A DNA stretch of 64,000 nt from Seonamhaeicola sediminis (GTDB lineage Bacteria; Bacteroidota; Bacteroidia; Flavobacteriales; Flavobacteriaceae). This document shows, in pieces, positions 25,254-34,519 of the stretch. The notes beneath the pieces are model-generated. The model was given only the letters and a program-made list of their open reading frames with translations. It did no database searches and was not told the DNA's origin. The stretch is taken from NCBI RefSeq assembly GCF_004358095.2, contig NZ_SMZJ02000008.1:1-64000 (forward strand). Direction: 5' to 3'. Position numbers and translations under genes: made by a program. Every line of letters begins with the position of its first letter. Within the stretch, counting starts at the first letter, position 1.

Positions 25254-27775
25254 TAGTCATTTAATTTAGCTTCCAATTTTAGGTCTTCTTTTCCTAAAGA
25301 AAGTATGTTTGCAAATAGGCGATATGCTCCTGAAACACCTTCAGGAAATTCTCTAAAGAAACTGATGCCTGTGTAAATATAATAACCTTTCCCGTGTTTA
25401 GCTATCAATAGGCTTCCATCTTTAGGACTTTCATTTTTATCGTTCATTGATAAAATAGGAGTGAATTCTTTTCCCCATTCATTTGGGAAGTATAAACCAC
25501 GTTCCTGTGTCCAGCCTTCAAAATCTTTTTGGGTTATTTTATTGGGGTAATTCAAGACAGGGTGTTCTGGATTAAGAAACCTAACTTCAGCATGTTCATT
25601 GGTAACCCTATCTCTTGAAAGTTTCAAATGGTAGGGTGCTAGCTGTTTTGTTTTTAGCCTGTGGGAGGTATTGTATTGCACAATCATATTGCCTCCATCT
25701 GCTACAAAATCAAATAAGGTTTGTTGTTTAAAGTTTAACGTTTCAATGGTGTTGTATGCCCTAATTCCTAATACCACAGCATCAAATTTACGCAACAGTT
25801 CAGCATTAATGGCTTCTGGTTTAATAACTTGAACATTATAGCCAATTTGTTGTAAACTCTCTGGAACTACATCACCCGCCCCCTGTATGTATGCTATATT
25901 CTCACCTCGTTTTTGAATGTCTAGTCTAACCACTTTACTTTCACTTGGGAGTAACACGGTTTGAAAAGGAATATGATCATATTTAATTTCAATAAGTTCT
26001 TTAGTGTATTTATTCTCACCAATATGAATAATAGGACTTATAAAACCTTCACTTTGATATTTAGGAGGAATGATTGTAAACGTGAGTGATTGTTCTTCGT
26101 CTTTATATTTAATAGAAACTTTTTGATTTTTGGGATATACGTTCCAATTGTTAGGGTGGCAAATTTCTACATGACCTTCTAAATTGTCTTTTCCTGCTTT
26201 AACAATAACTGTAATATCATGAGGTTTATCGTTTTCAAAAATGACAACCTTTTGGGATATTTTAGCCGAAACTTCGGGAACTACTTCAAAAGGCCGATAT
26301 AGTTCACCTTTATCAGGTTTTGAATAACGGTGTATAACGTTCTTTGTTAAAATTATTGGATAATCATTTATTCTTAAATTAAAATTGATATTTACGTTTT
26401 TTGGGGTTTCTGGCTTACCAATAAGATATTCGTTTTCCACTTTATACATGCCTAAATTTCCTTTTTCATTTAGCCAATAAGGCGAAGTATAACTTTCTTC
26501 TGTTGAAATATAATATTCTGTTTTAAAGGTTTCTTTTAGGTTATTTTTTAAGGTGATATTTTTATTGAGTGTATTTCCATCCCAAAGCATGATGCTTTCT
26601 AACACTACATTTTGATTACTACGATTAAGAGCTTCAATATTTAAAGAGACTCTCTGATTAAGGGTACTGGAATAAGTTTCGGCTGATGCTTCTAAATATA
26701 AACCGGCACACATTTCTATGATGCTTTTTAGTGCTTTGGTTTTTTGTGTTTTCCAATGGTTGTTTTCAATAGTTTGTAGCAATTTATATGCTTCAATAAG
26801 TTGCGGTACATGTGCTGATGGATTTTTAAAATTGAAGTTATTTTCAATAGCATATAAAATATCTCCGATAGGTTTACCTCCTTTAACGCGGTTCCAAGAG
26901 GTATCAATGCCAGCAAAAATATCATTTCCATTTAAGGGTTCTCCTTTAATGAGTTCAATGTATTCTTGCTGTGACCCGCGTTGTGATAACCTACCAAAAC
27001 CTTGACATAAATGTTGGCTGCTTGCTAAAGCTGCCACTTCATTATTAGACATGCCTTTTAAAGGGTAGTAAGTGCCAATATCAAAATTTATCATATTGGT
27101 TTTATCAGCTTTTTCAAAGTTTTCTTGATTACCGTAGAACCACCAACTGGTATTGAAAAACAAACGTTTTGGTTTCCATATACTGGCAAATTTCAGTAAC
27201 TCTGGGAGTGCCGTTTTATCTCCTGCTAAATCAAATGCTTCATAGCTTAACATTGCGGAACTGGTGTGATGACCATGGGTACTTCCGGGTGTTCTGTGGT
27301 CAAAACGGTTGATAATAACATCTGGTTTAAATTTTCTAATAGCTAAAACTACATCACTTAAAACTTGCTTTTTGTTCCAAATAGAAAAAGTTTCATCGGG
27401 GTGTTTTGAATACCCAAAATCATTAGCTCTTGTAAAGATTTGTTCACCGCCATCAATACGTCTTGCGGCAAGTAATTCTTGAGTTCTTATTACGCCTAAA
27501 AGCTCTCGCAGTTCTGAACCAATTAGGTTTTGTCCGCCATCACCACGGGTTAAAGATAAGTAGGCTGTTCTTGCTTTTATGTGATTAGATATATAAGAAA
27601 TTAAGCGTGTGTTTTCATCATCTGGGTGTGCTGCTACATAAAGAACGGAACCTAAAAAATTTAATTTTTGAATGGATTCATAGATATCTGATGCTGATGG
27701 AGCTTTGGGTTTTTGAGCATTAAGATATGTTGGTGCTAAAAATAAAAACCCAACAATCAACAGGTGTTTTCGCAT
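25253..27775 (-). CDS. PIG-L family deacetylase, large exported form
   Basis: An 840-aa exported protein. After the signal peptide (cut near YLNAQ), the GlcNAc-PI deacetylase-like domain (about 40-290) has AAHPDDENTRLISY, the zinc site, and TRGDGGQN plus GHHTSS with further ligands. The remaining 550 residues are beta-rich, NEW3-like, and then a ThuA/GATase-like segment (AVVLGIRAYNT, DGGNMIVQYNT). Such proteins remove N-acetyl groups from glycans or sugar conjugates. First gene of an operon with the microprotein, symporter and Gfo/Idh enzyme. Confidence 0.88.
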   Translation of the reverse strand: MRKHLLIVGFLFLAPTYLNAQKPKAPSASDIYESIQKLNFLGSVLYVAAHPDDENTRLISYISNHIKARTAYLSLTRGDGGQNLIGSELRELLGVIRTQELLAARRIDGGEQIFTRANDFGYSKHPDETFSIWNKKQVLSDVVLAIRKFKPDVIINRFDHRTPGSTHGHHTSSAMLSYEAFDLAGDKTALPELLKFASIWKPKRLFFNTSWWFYGNQENFEKADKTNMINFDIGTYYPLKGMSNNEVAALASSQHLCQGFGRLSQRGSQQEYIELIKGEPLNGNDIFAGIDTSWNRVKGGKPIGDILYAIENNFNFKNPSAHVPQLIEAYKLLQTIENNHWKTQKTKALKSIIEMCAGLYLEASAETYSSTLNQRVSLNIEALNRSNQNVVLESIMLWDGNTLNKNITLKNNLKETFKTEYYISTEESYTSPYWLNEKGNLGMYKVENEYLIGKPETPKNVNINFNLRINDYPIILTKNVIHRYSKPDKGELYRPFEVVPEVSAKISQKVVIFENDKPHDITVIVKAGKDNLEGHVEICHPNNWNVYPKNQKVSIKYKDEEQSLTFTIIPPKYQSEGFISPIIHIGENKYTKELIEIKYDHIPFQTVLLPSESKVVRLDIQKRGENIAYIQGAGDVVPESLQQIGYNVQVIKPEAINAELLRKFDAVVLGIRAYNTIETLNFKQQTLFDFVADGGNMIVQYNTSHRLKTKQLAPYHLKLSRDRVTNEHAEVRFLNPEHPVLNYPNKITQKDFEGWTQERGLYFPNEWGKEFTPILSMNDKNESPKDGSLLIAKHGKGYYIYTGISFFREFPEGVSGAYRLFANILSLGKEDLKLEAKLND

Positions 27776-27811
27776 AATTAATTCCTTTGCTAAAACTCAA
27801 AGATAACAAAG

Positions 27812-27833
27812 AAACCAGCCTAGGGGCTGGTTT
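27812..27833 (-). terminator. Hairpin terminator between the small lipoprotein gene and the PIG-L gene
   Basis: AAACCAGCC (27812-27820) and GGCTGGTTT (27825-27833) form a 9-bp stem with a four-base loop. On the minus strand it is followed by CTTTG, a modest T tract. It separates two minus-strand genes. Confidence 0.6.
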
Positions 27834-27859
27834 TAATCTTTATTTAACAGTTATTGAAA

Positions 27860-28336
27860 CTAAATTTGTCTTGAGTTTTTCAGCGGTTTTTCTTTTTCGG
27901 GTTCTGCAGGTACAATTGGGGTTAATCTCTTGTTAAAGAATAGTTTTTGAATGGAATCCATTCGCTTCATCATATCTTCTATTTGTTTGTTGTGATTCAT
28001 AAAACCGTTATGAAAAAAATTATCGGGGTAAAAACCACCTGTGCTAGAATCTTTTCCAAAAAAATCATCAAAAAAAGAATCGTTAAAGAGCGAATGGTTG
28101 TTAAAATGCTTTTGAAACTGTAGTGTAAGGCTATCGCTTATTTTACCATTAGATGAATAACTGTAGGAGTAAATAGAATCATAACGTTTAAGGTTTCCAT
28201 ATTCATCATATTCTTTGTTAACCGTAATATTTTCATCAGGTTTTAAATTAGGGGTTTTAACTTGTTTTTGCTTGTCTTGCCCAGAACAATTAAAAAATAA
28301 TAGACAAAACAATGGTAGTATCTTCAATGCTTTCAT
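27860..28336 (-). CDS. Small lipoprotein of unknown function
   Basis: 158 residues. The hydrophobic leader ends LLFFNCSGQ, so Cys17 is a probable lipidation site with an unusual Asn before it. The middle is rich in Phe, Asp, Asn and Ser (HSLFNDSFFDDFFGKD, GFYPDNFFHNGF), a low-complexity pattern, and the end has MKRMDSIQKLFF. No known domain. It is monocistronic with a terminator at 27812-27833. Confidence 0.7.
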   Translation of the reverse strand: MKALKILPLFCLLFFNCSGQDKQKQVKTPNLKPDENITVNKEYDEYGNLKRYDSIYSYSYSSNGKISDSLTLQFQKHFNNHSLFNDSFFDDFFGKDSSTGGFYPDNFFHNGFMNHNKQIEDMMKRMDSIQKLFFNKRLTPIVPAEPEKEKPLKNSRQI

Positions 28337-28447
28337 CTTTATTAATTTTTTTGAATTAGACTTATCTTGTAATAAGTGTTTTTCAAAAAATGTACCAGCT
28401 AAAAAACAATTAGAAAAACGGTTATGAGGTTTGACAAAATGGCAGGA

Positions 28448-29515
28448 TTATAACCATTTTTTCTTCCTAAAATAATAAACTAAGCCTAGAAATATTAATA
28501 TCATTACACCCCAAACTCCAAAATACCCATATTTAAATTGCAATTCGGGTATGTAGTTGAAATTCATTCCATAAATACCAGCAATAAAGGTTAAGGGAAT
28601 AAAAATAGAGGCCATAATAGTAAGTACTTTCATAACCTCGTTCATTTTATTACTAATATTTGTAAGATACATACCCATTAAACCACCAATTATTTCTCGT
28701 GATATTTCAATATTATCAGCAACTTGAGTTAGGTGGTCTGATATATCTTTAAAATAGGTAAGCGTTTTATTTTTAATTAGCGACGTTTCATTTTTTTCAA
28801 TCCTGTTTATGACTTCGCGAAGCGGAAAAACAGCACGTCTTACACGTAACACTTCTCTTTTAAGATCTTGTATTTTGATACTTAAATCTTGTTGTGTACT
28901 AGCAGAAAACACCTGATTTTCTAAATCTTCAATTTTATCGCCCAATATTTCAATAACGCTAAAGTAATGGTCAACAATGGCATCAATTAAGGTGTATAAA
29001 AGATAGTCTGAAGACATGGTTCTTATTCTACCTTTAGCGTGCCTAATGCGGTCTCTTATTGGCTCAAATACATCACCTTCAGATTCCTGAAATGATATTA
29101 CGTAGTTATTGCCAAGAACCAAACTTACTTGTTCTGATGTTAGATTTTGCCTATCGTCATAATACAGCATTTTTAAAACAATAAAGAGATAAGATTCATG
29201 ATCATCAACCTTTGGGCGTTGCGCTATATTTACAATATCTTCTAAAACCAAAGGGTGTAGTTCGTAGTGATTACCTAAAGCCTCAATATCCTTTACATGA
29301 TTTAGGCCATTTAAATTTATCCAGGTTACTGTATTTGAAAACTTATATTCAAAACAATCTGTGATGTGTTGTAGCTCTTTTTCTGAGTAGTTTTCTTGGG
29401 TAAAGTCAAATGCCTCAATATTGAGTTTGTCTTTTGTGCGTTCTCCCGTGTAGATAATACTTCCAGGAGCCTGCCCCAATTTCTTTTTTGATCGTTGTAA
29501 TCTTTTTCTAGACAT
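28448..29515 (-). CDS. corA: Magnesium/cobalt transport protein CorA
   Basis: A 355-aa protein with a large soluble N-terminal domain and two C-terminal membrane segments. The signature YGMNF occurs in FIAGIYGMNFNYIPE between them, with the pore helix segment IMASIFIPLTFIAG before it. Length and layout match CorA, a pentameric channel for Mg2+ and Co2+. It lies 26 bp from the MscS-like gene in the same direction and may be co-transcribed with it. Confidence 0.93.
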   Translation of the reverse strand: MSRKRLQRSKKKLGQAPGSIIYTGERTKDKLNIEAFDFTQENYSEKELQHITDCFEYKFSNTVTWINLNGLNHVKDIEALGNHYELHPLVLEDIVNIAQRPKVDDHESYLFIVLKMLYYDDRQNLTSEQVSLVLGNNYVISFQESEGDVFEPIRDRIRHAKGRIRTMSSDYLLYTLIDAIVDHYFSVIEILGDKIEDLENQVFSASTQQDLSIKIQDLKREVLRVRRAVFPLREVINRIEKNETSLIKNKTLTYFKDISDHLTQVADNIEISREIIGGLMGMYLTNISNKMNEVMKVLTIMASIFIPLTFIAGIYGMNFNYIPELQFKYGYFGVWGVMILIFLGLVYYFRKKKWL

Positions 29516-29541
29516 TCATATGGTGTTTCAAGTCAATGTTT

Positions 29542-30090
29542 TTAAACAATATCTGCACCATCATCATCTGAAACTATTTCTTCAATGGCATCTTTTTGAA
29601 TTAATGTAACTGCTTTTTGAAGTATCAGATTATTTGGATAAGTTACCAAGTCGCCATTTTCTAACCTCAAATGCAATTGAAATGACCTAATATCTTCAAT
29701 AATTGCTTTAACAGGAAAATCTTTATCATGTATTTCTATTTTGTCACCTACTTTATATGGAAAGCTAAAAAACATAATAACACCTGATGTTATATTACTT
29801 AAAATAGACCATATAGCAAAAAGGGCAATACCTAGAATAGCAAAAACTGAAGAAAAAATTACTGCAATATCTTTGAATTCTACTCCAAAAATATAAGCTT
29901 CAATCAGAATTACAATCAACATTAAAACTACGGAAGTGTATCTTTGTATAAGCCTGATCCGCGCTATGTTAATGCCATTTTTCTTGCCAATTTTTGCAAT
30001 TGTAAAATTAATTATAAACCTTAAAACAAGAAGTGAAATTATTACAATTCCAGATTGTATTAGTTCCCATTTAAAGTCATTTAAAGCCAT
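29542..30090 (-). CDS. Small MscS-type mechanosensitive channel
   Basis: A 182-aa membrane protein with three or four membrane helices followed by a short beta domain. The third helix IALFAIWSILSNITSGVIMF and the following SFPYKVGDKIEIHD match the MscS pore helix and the first strand of the cytoplasmic cage; DLVTYPNNLILQKAV is the family's YPN motif. The usual C-terminal alpha/beta domain is missing, so it is a minimal form. It is upstream of corA. Confidence 0.87.
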   Translation of the reverse strand: MALNDFKWELIQSGIVIISLLVLRFIINFTIAKIGKKNGINIARIRLIQRYTSVVLMLIVILIEAYIFGVEFKDIAVIFSSVFAILGIALFAIWSILSNITSGVIMFFSFPYKVGDKIEIHDKDFPVKAIIEDIRSFQLHLRLENGDLVTYPNNLILQKAVTLIQKDAIEEIVSDDDGADIV

Positions 30091-30145
30091 AAAAAAATGT
30101 ATTCAAGTTGTCCTACAAAGATACTAAAGCTAGCACAATAATTAT

Positions 30146-31069
30146 TTAATTTAAATTGAGAGAATCTCTTATGAATTCGTGTTTATTACTGTTTTTATTC
30201 CAATATGATGATTTTATACGCTTTGATAAAATAGCTTTTGTGGTAAGTGTTTTGCTATTGGAACCAAAGCCACTTTTATAAGTTTCTTCCCAGCCTAAAA
30301 TTTGATAAGGAAATTCTGGATTGAAAGTAATAGATAATGTTCTATCAAGTTCTGGATAATTAACCTCATAGTCATTACCTTTTAATCTAGCAATAGCTTT
30401 GTATGGTTTAATTTCTTTATGACTCAATCTGCAAAATTCAAAAGATGGAATAATTTCCAAGGAACCTTCAGGTAAAGATTTTGGGTTAATACGCAATTGC
30501 GTAAACAATTCATTTTCTAAAATAGATTTATTTAAATTGAATTGTTGGTCTGCCTCTCCTTCAAAATACGAATGAGACATGATTTCGAATTTATCACGAT
30601 TGTTTAATTGCGTATAAACATGTCCGCACCATTCTTGAATTGAACTAGATACTTTTAACGCATGTTGATTGTTAGATACCGGATAAAATACACTTTGCAT
30701 TATAGAATAGGGATAGATACCTGTGTTGAAATTTTTGGTGGTATTTAGCTTTAAAACAGCAATGTTTTTAGCACTTTGATTATTTGCTTTAACCTGAAGT
30801 TTAGGTAGAAAATCTTCAGTAACATAAATTAAAACGGCTTTTCCTGTTCTAGTTTCTCCGTAACGTGCTTGCTCTAATTCATACGAAGAAATTTCGGCTT
30901 CTCCTGCATACCAATAGTCTTTAAACTCTTGAGAAAGCTTTTTTGATTCAAATGGTTCTGCAATTTCAAAATGAGTTTCCCAATTATGGGCTAAATCTTT
31001 TTGATGCCTTTGGTCTTTACAGGAAGAGAATAATAGTATGAGAACTAAAGTTTTAAGTAAGGTATTCAT
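30146..31069 (-). CDS. Lipoprotein of unknown function next to maf
   Basis: A 307-aa lipoprotein: the leader TLVLILLFSSCKDQ gives lipobox FSSC with Cys17. The mature part is mixed, with QARYGETRTGKAVLIYVTE and SSIQEWCGHVYTQL as its most distinctive lines. Homologues beside maf in flavobacteria are sometimes labelled septum formation inhibitor, but I see no Maf motif, so that name is probably copied from the neighbour. It lies 30 bp from maf on the same strand and is likely co-transcribed. Function unknown. Confidence 0.75.
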   Translation of the reverse strand: MNTLLKTLVLILLFSSCKDQRHQKDLAHNWETHFEIAEPFESKKLSQEFKDYWYAGEAEISSYELEQARYGETRTGKAVLIYVTEDFLPKLQVKANNQSAKNIAVLKLNTTKNFNTGIYPYSIMQSVFYPVSNNQHALKVSSSIQEWCGHVYTQLNNRDKFEIMSHSYFEGEADQQFNLNKSILENELFTQLRINPKSLPEGSLEIIPSFEFCRLSHKEIKPYKAIARLKGNDYEVNYPELDRTLSITFNPEFPYQILGWEETYKSGFGSNSKTLTTKAILSKRIKSSYWNKNSNKHEFIRDSLNLN

Positions 31070-31099
31070 AACAACTTATTTTGATTTAAAATTAATAAG

Positions 31100-31693
31100 T
31101 TATCCTCGGTCTACAATGTCATTTAACGTTTTATAAACAAGATGTACAGGTAAACCAACCACATTAAAAAAAGAGCCTTCAATTTTTGTAACGCCAATTT
31201 CTCCAATCCATTCTTGTATACCATAAGCACCTGCTTTATCAAATGGTTTATAGGCTTTTATGTAGTACCAAATTTCTTCATCTGTCAGCGCTTTAAAAGT
31301 AACTTTAGTAATATTGTGTAAAGTCTTTTCGTAGTTTTTTAAGGTAAAGCAAACCGATGTTATAACTTCGTGTGTAGTGTTGCTTAAAGATTTTAACATA
31401 TAATAAGCCTCGTCATTATTTTTAGGCTTGCCTAAAGCTTTACTTTTGTGCCACACAATGGTATCACTGGTAATTAGAATATCATTGTCTTTCAATTCAT
31501 CTTTAAATGGTATTGCTTTAAGTTGCGCCAAGTAATTACTTATCTCAAAATGGGTTAGCCTAGGGGGATATTGTTCTTTTACAGGTTTTAATCTAATTTC
31601 AAATGTTACCCCCAAACTTTTAAAAAATGCTTGCCTTCTAGGAGAACCCGAAGCTAAAATTAGGTTATAGTCTTTAAGTTTTTTGTTAAGCAT
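31100..31693 (-). CDS. maf: Maf family nucleotide pyrophosphatase
   Basis: A 197-aa enzyme that hydrolyses non-canonical or modified nucleoside triphosphates to monophosphates. It shows LILASGSPRRQAFFKSLG at the start, ITSDTIVWHKSKALGKPK in the middle, and DKAGAYGIQEWIG near the end, the three Maf signatures including the catalytic Asp. Its ATG directly abuts the stop of the prenyltransferase gene at 31694, and the KdsC and DUF2520 genes lie upstream, forming one minus-strand run often seen in flavobacteria. Confidence 0.92.
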   Translation of the reverse strand: MLNKKLKDYNLILASGSPRRQAFFKSLGVTFEIRLKPVKEQYPPRLTHFEISNYLAQLKAIPFKDELKDNDILITSDTIVWHKSKALGKPKNNDEAYYMLKSLSNTTHEVITSVCFTLKNYEKTLHNITKVTFKALTDEEIWYYIKAYKPFDKAGAYGIQEWIGEIGVTKIEGSFFNVVGLPVHLVYKTLNDIVDRG

Positions 31694-32602
31694 TTAAAAA
31701 GAAAACTTATATAAAAGTAAGGAAAGCATTCCTAAAAACATTACTAATTTTAGTAGGTTACTAATGTGATGGAATTGTTTTTTAGTTTTGGCACCAAACG
31801 CTTTAATGGATATATAAATAAGAGGAGCAAGTACACAAATTAAAAAATAAATAACCGCTGCTTCATTTTGATAAATTTTATAAACTACAAAATATCCTAT
31901 TGCTAAAATGGGAATAAGTGTTAACGTAAATAAAATATTTGAGGCACGTTCTCTTCCAATAATAATGGGCAAGGTATTCATACCTGCTTTATAATCGCCA
32001 TCAACATCTTCAATATCTTTAGTTATTTCTCTAATTAAATTAATTAGAAAAGCGAAAGTGGCATAGTTCAAAATAATTTTGAAATACACCAATTGTAGTT
32101 GTTGGTTTTCTGGGGTTATGTTTGGTGTTAAATCAAAAATTCCTACTATTAAAACACTTAGTCCTACCAATAGAGAGATAACAATGTTGCCTAATAAGAA
32201 GGTTTGTTTTAAATAACTAGCATACACATAAAGCAATGCCGAAATAATAACAAATAAGGCAAAAAAAGCGCTTTTGCCTACTAAATGAGATAAGTAATAG
32301 CCCAAACCAACACCTATAAAATTAAAGATAATAAATAGGGTAAAGGCTGTTTTTTCTGAAATGAATTTACTCACAATAACTTTGCTAGGTCTGTTTACCA
32401 AATCGGTTTCAATATCATTAATATCATTAATGATGTTTCCAGCAGCAGCAATACAAGCGGTAGCTAAAATTAAAATGATGATACCTAAAGTATTTAAACT
32501 GGTTAAAGCGCCAAATGGTTCTAATAGTGCGTATTTTATAAGTAATTGCACAATGGCAATCATGATTAGGTTTTTCCAGCGGATGAGGTTTAGGAAGTTC
32601 AA
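31694..32602 (-). CDS. UbiA-type prenyltransferase (geranylgeranylglycerol-phosphate synthase-like)
   Basis: A 302-aa membrane protein with about eight helices. The first Asp-rich motif NIINDINDIETDLVNRPSK (NDxxDxxxD) and the second DIEDVDGDYKAG (DxxxD) bind the prenyl diphosphate through Mg2+. Bacteroidota proteins of this kind are labelled geranylgeranylglycerol-phosphate geranylgeranyltransferase by similarity to archaeal enzymes, but the true acceptor is not shown here. It abuts maf and is 74 bp from the kdsC-like gene. Confidence 0.87.
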   Translation of the reverse strand: MNFLNLIRWKNLIMIAIVQLLIKYALLEPFGALTSLNTLGIIILILATACIAAAGNIINDINDIETDLVNRPSKVIVSKFISEKTAFTLFIIFNFIGVGLGYYLSHLVGKSAFFALFVIISALLYVYASYLKQTFLLGNIVISLLVGLSVLIVGIFDLTPNITPENQQLQLVYFKIILNYATFAFLINLIREITKDIEDVDGDYKAGMNTLPIIIGRERASNILFTLTLIPILAIGYFVVYKIYQNEAAVIYFLICVLAPLIYISIKAFGAKTKKQFHHISNLLKLVMFLGMLSLLLYKFSF

Positions 32603-32676
32603 AGTTTATAATCCAAAATTAAAGTTAACGCGAGTTCATAAATGACTTTATTAAAAATAGTGACAGCCTCTTAAAC

Positions 32677-33207
32677 TCAATCATATTTCGCATTAAAATT
32701 GCTGTTCCATTTGTCATGTACTTTAAGTACTTGTTCAATCACATCACGTGCCGCTCCTTTTCCCCCATTTTTATGAGAAATATATTTTGAAATCGTCTTA
32801 ATTTCTGGAACAGCATCTTGTGGGCAACAAGGTAAACCAACTAGTTTCATTACTGGGAAATCAGGAATGTCATCACCCATGTACAATACATTTTCTAAAG
32901 CCACATTTTTACTGTTTAAGTATTCGTTTAGCTGATCTATTTTGTTATGAGCACCCAGAAAAATATCTTTTATGCCTAAACCTGCTAAACGTTTTCTAAC
33001 ACCTTCATTTGAACCACCAGAAATAATACAAACATTAAAACCTGCATCAATAGCTGTTTTTAAGGCGTATCCATCTTTAATATTCATAGTTCTTAACATA
33101 TCTCCATTAGTCATGATAGTAACAGAACCGTCGGTTAAAACACCGTCAACATCAAAAATAAAAGTGTTAATGTTTTCTAGATATTCTTTATAGCTTTTAT
33201 CTTCCAT
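32677..33207 (-). CDS. kdsC: KdsC-type HAD phosphatase (KDO-8-phosphate phosphatase)
   Basis: A 176-aa C0-type HAD enzyme. The motifs are FIFDVDGVLTDG (nucleophile and acid Asp), IISGGSNEGV (motif II), and LYMGDDIPDFPVM (motif IV), with the C-terminal GGKGAARDVIEQVL that closes the active site of the neighbouring subunit in the tetramer. It makes free KDO for lipopolysaccharide. It overlaps the DUF2520 gene by 11 bp. Confidence 0.88.
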   Translation of the reverse strand: MEDKSYKEYLENINTFIFDVDGVLTDGSVTIMTNGDMLRTMNIKDGYALKTAIDAGFNVCIISGGSNEGVRKRLAGLGIKDIFLGAHNKIDQLNEYLNSKNVALENVLYMGDDIPDFPVMKLVGLPCCPQDAVPEIKTISKYISHKNGGKGAARDVIEQVLKVHDKWNSNFNAKYD

Positions 33208-33955
33208 GGGTTTTCTTTATAGATTCAGTTAGTAAGTTATAAATGTCTTTATGATGTTCTTTTTTCAAAAGCTTTAAATGCTTTTTGATAGTTTTTTTAT
33301 CATTTCGTTTTGCAGGTCCTGTTTGTGCCATATAGGGGGATAATTCCTGAACCTTTTTTGCAGTTTCTAAAATTAGGGGTTTTAACAAATCAAATTCAGC
33401 ACCTTCACTTTCGGTTATCTCATGACCAATACGGTATAATTGGTTAGTGAAATTATTTACATAAACAGCTGCTAAATGAAGTACTTGACGCTGATTACTA
33501 TTTACCTTTTTTACCGTATTGCTGATTGAAGTTGCTAACGCTTTTAAAGTGTGATACTCTTTTTTATCTATGGTTTCAACGCAAATAGGTATATCTAAAA
33601 AATTTAAATCAGCATTTTTACTAAAAGTTTGTAAAGGATAAAACACGCCACGTTTGTGTTTTTTGTCTAAATCATGCACATTTACGCTACCTGATGTATG
33701 AACTACTAATTTATTTTTAAAAGGTATTTTAGACGATAAGTTTGAAACGGCATCATCACTTACAGCCAAAATGTAAATATCAGCATCCTTAAGTTTTGAT
33801 AAATCATCAGTAATCTCAACTTCGTTTTTGTAACTATTTATAGATTTAATATTGCGGTTATACCATTGCTGTACAGAAACGTTTTCGGCTTTTCTAAAAG
33901 CTTTATATAAATGATTGGCTACATTTCCTGAACCAAGAATAATCACTGAAATCAT
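33197..33955 (-). CDS. DUF2520 Rossmann-fold protein (ProC/dehydrogenase-like)
   Basis: A 252-aa protein. ISVIILGSGNVANHLYKAFR is a Rossmann NAD(P) motif; ILAVSDDAVSNLSSKIPF and VVHTSGSV follow as in pyrroline-5-carboxylate reductase-like folds; the C-terminal half (ATSISNTVKKVNSNQRQVLH, AAVYVNNFTNQLY) is DUF2520. The reaction is unknown. It heads the run DUF2520-kdsC-prenyltransferase-maf-lipoprotein. Confidence 0.87.
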   Translation of the reverse strand: MISVIILGSGNVANHLYKAFRKAENVSVQQWYNRNIKSINSYKNEVEITDDLSKLKDADIYILAVSDDAVSNLSSKIPFKNKLVVHTSGSVNVHDLDKKHKRGVFYPLQTFSKNADLNFLDIPICVETIDKKEYHTLKALATSISNTVKKVNSNQRQVLHLAAVYVNNFTNQLYRIGHEITESEGAEFDLLKPLILETAKKVQELSPYMAQTGPAKRNDKKTIKKHLKLLKKEHHKDIYNLLTESIKKTHGR

Positions 33956-34012
33956 GTTGCTAAAATAAGTAATAATGTGGTAAATAAAAGGGTATTGATG
34001 TATCTTTGTTTT

Positions 34013-34405
34013 ATGTCAAAATCAGATATAAAAACTAGAGATGACGTTTATTTGTTGGTGTCATCATTCTACAAATAAGTGAGAAAAGACGATGTTTTAG
34101 GACCATTTTTTAATGATGTCATAAAAGATTGGGATACCCATTTAGAAAAGCTAACTAGCTTTTGGGAGTCTAGTTTATTCTTGAGAACTAGATATTACGG
34201 AGATCCATTGGAAGCTCATATAAAAGTAGATAAGGAAAACAAAAACGCTATTACCGAAATGCACTTTGGCCTATGGCTAAATCTTTGGTTTCAAACTATA
34301 GATGAGCTTTTTCAAGGTGATTATGCCGAAAATGCTAAACGACGTGCTAGAAAAATGGGTACGTTTATTTATTTGAAAGTATTTGAAGCTAGACAGAATA
34401 AGTAG
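34013..34405 (+). pseudogene. Group III truncated haemoglobin interrupted by an in-frame stop
   Basis: The frame from ATG 34013 reads MSKSDIKTRDDVYLLVSSFYK, then TAA at 34076-34078, then continues without shift as VRKDDVLGPFFNDVIKDWD to the natural stop at 34405. Together they match a full group III truncated haemoglobin (about 130 aa) with the FWESSLF helix and the haem-ligand region TEMHFGLWLNLW. One base change (AAA, CAA or GAA to TAA) would explain it. The GTG right after the stop (34079) could restart a 108-residue protein lacking helix A/B. I treat it as a pseudogene, but sequencing error or restart cannot be excluded. Confidence 0.72.
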
Positions 34406-34486
34406 GTAGTTTGTATTTATCAACATTCGGTTCTCTAGTTTTTGTCTTTAAACAAACTTTAACATTCTAAAATAAACTTAAATATG

Positions 34487-34494
34487 TAAATTTG
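34487..34494 (+). promoter_or_regulatory. -7 element of the ccsBA promoter
   Basis: TAAATTTG matches the Bacteroidota TAnnTTTG element and lies 25 bp before the ATG at 34520. A -33 TTG at the right distance is not evident, so strength is uncertain. Confidence 0.5.
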
Positions 34495-34519
34495 CATGAC
34501 CTTAAAATAGGTAAATACT

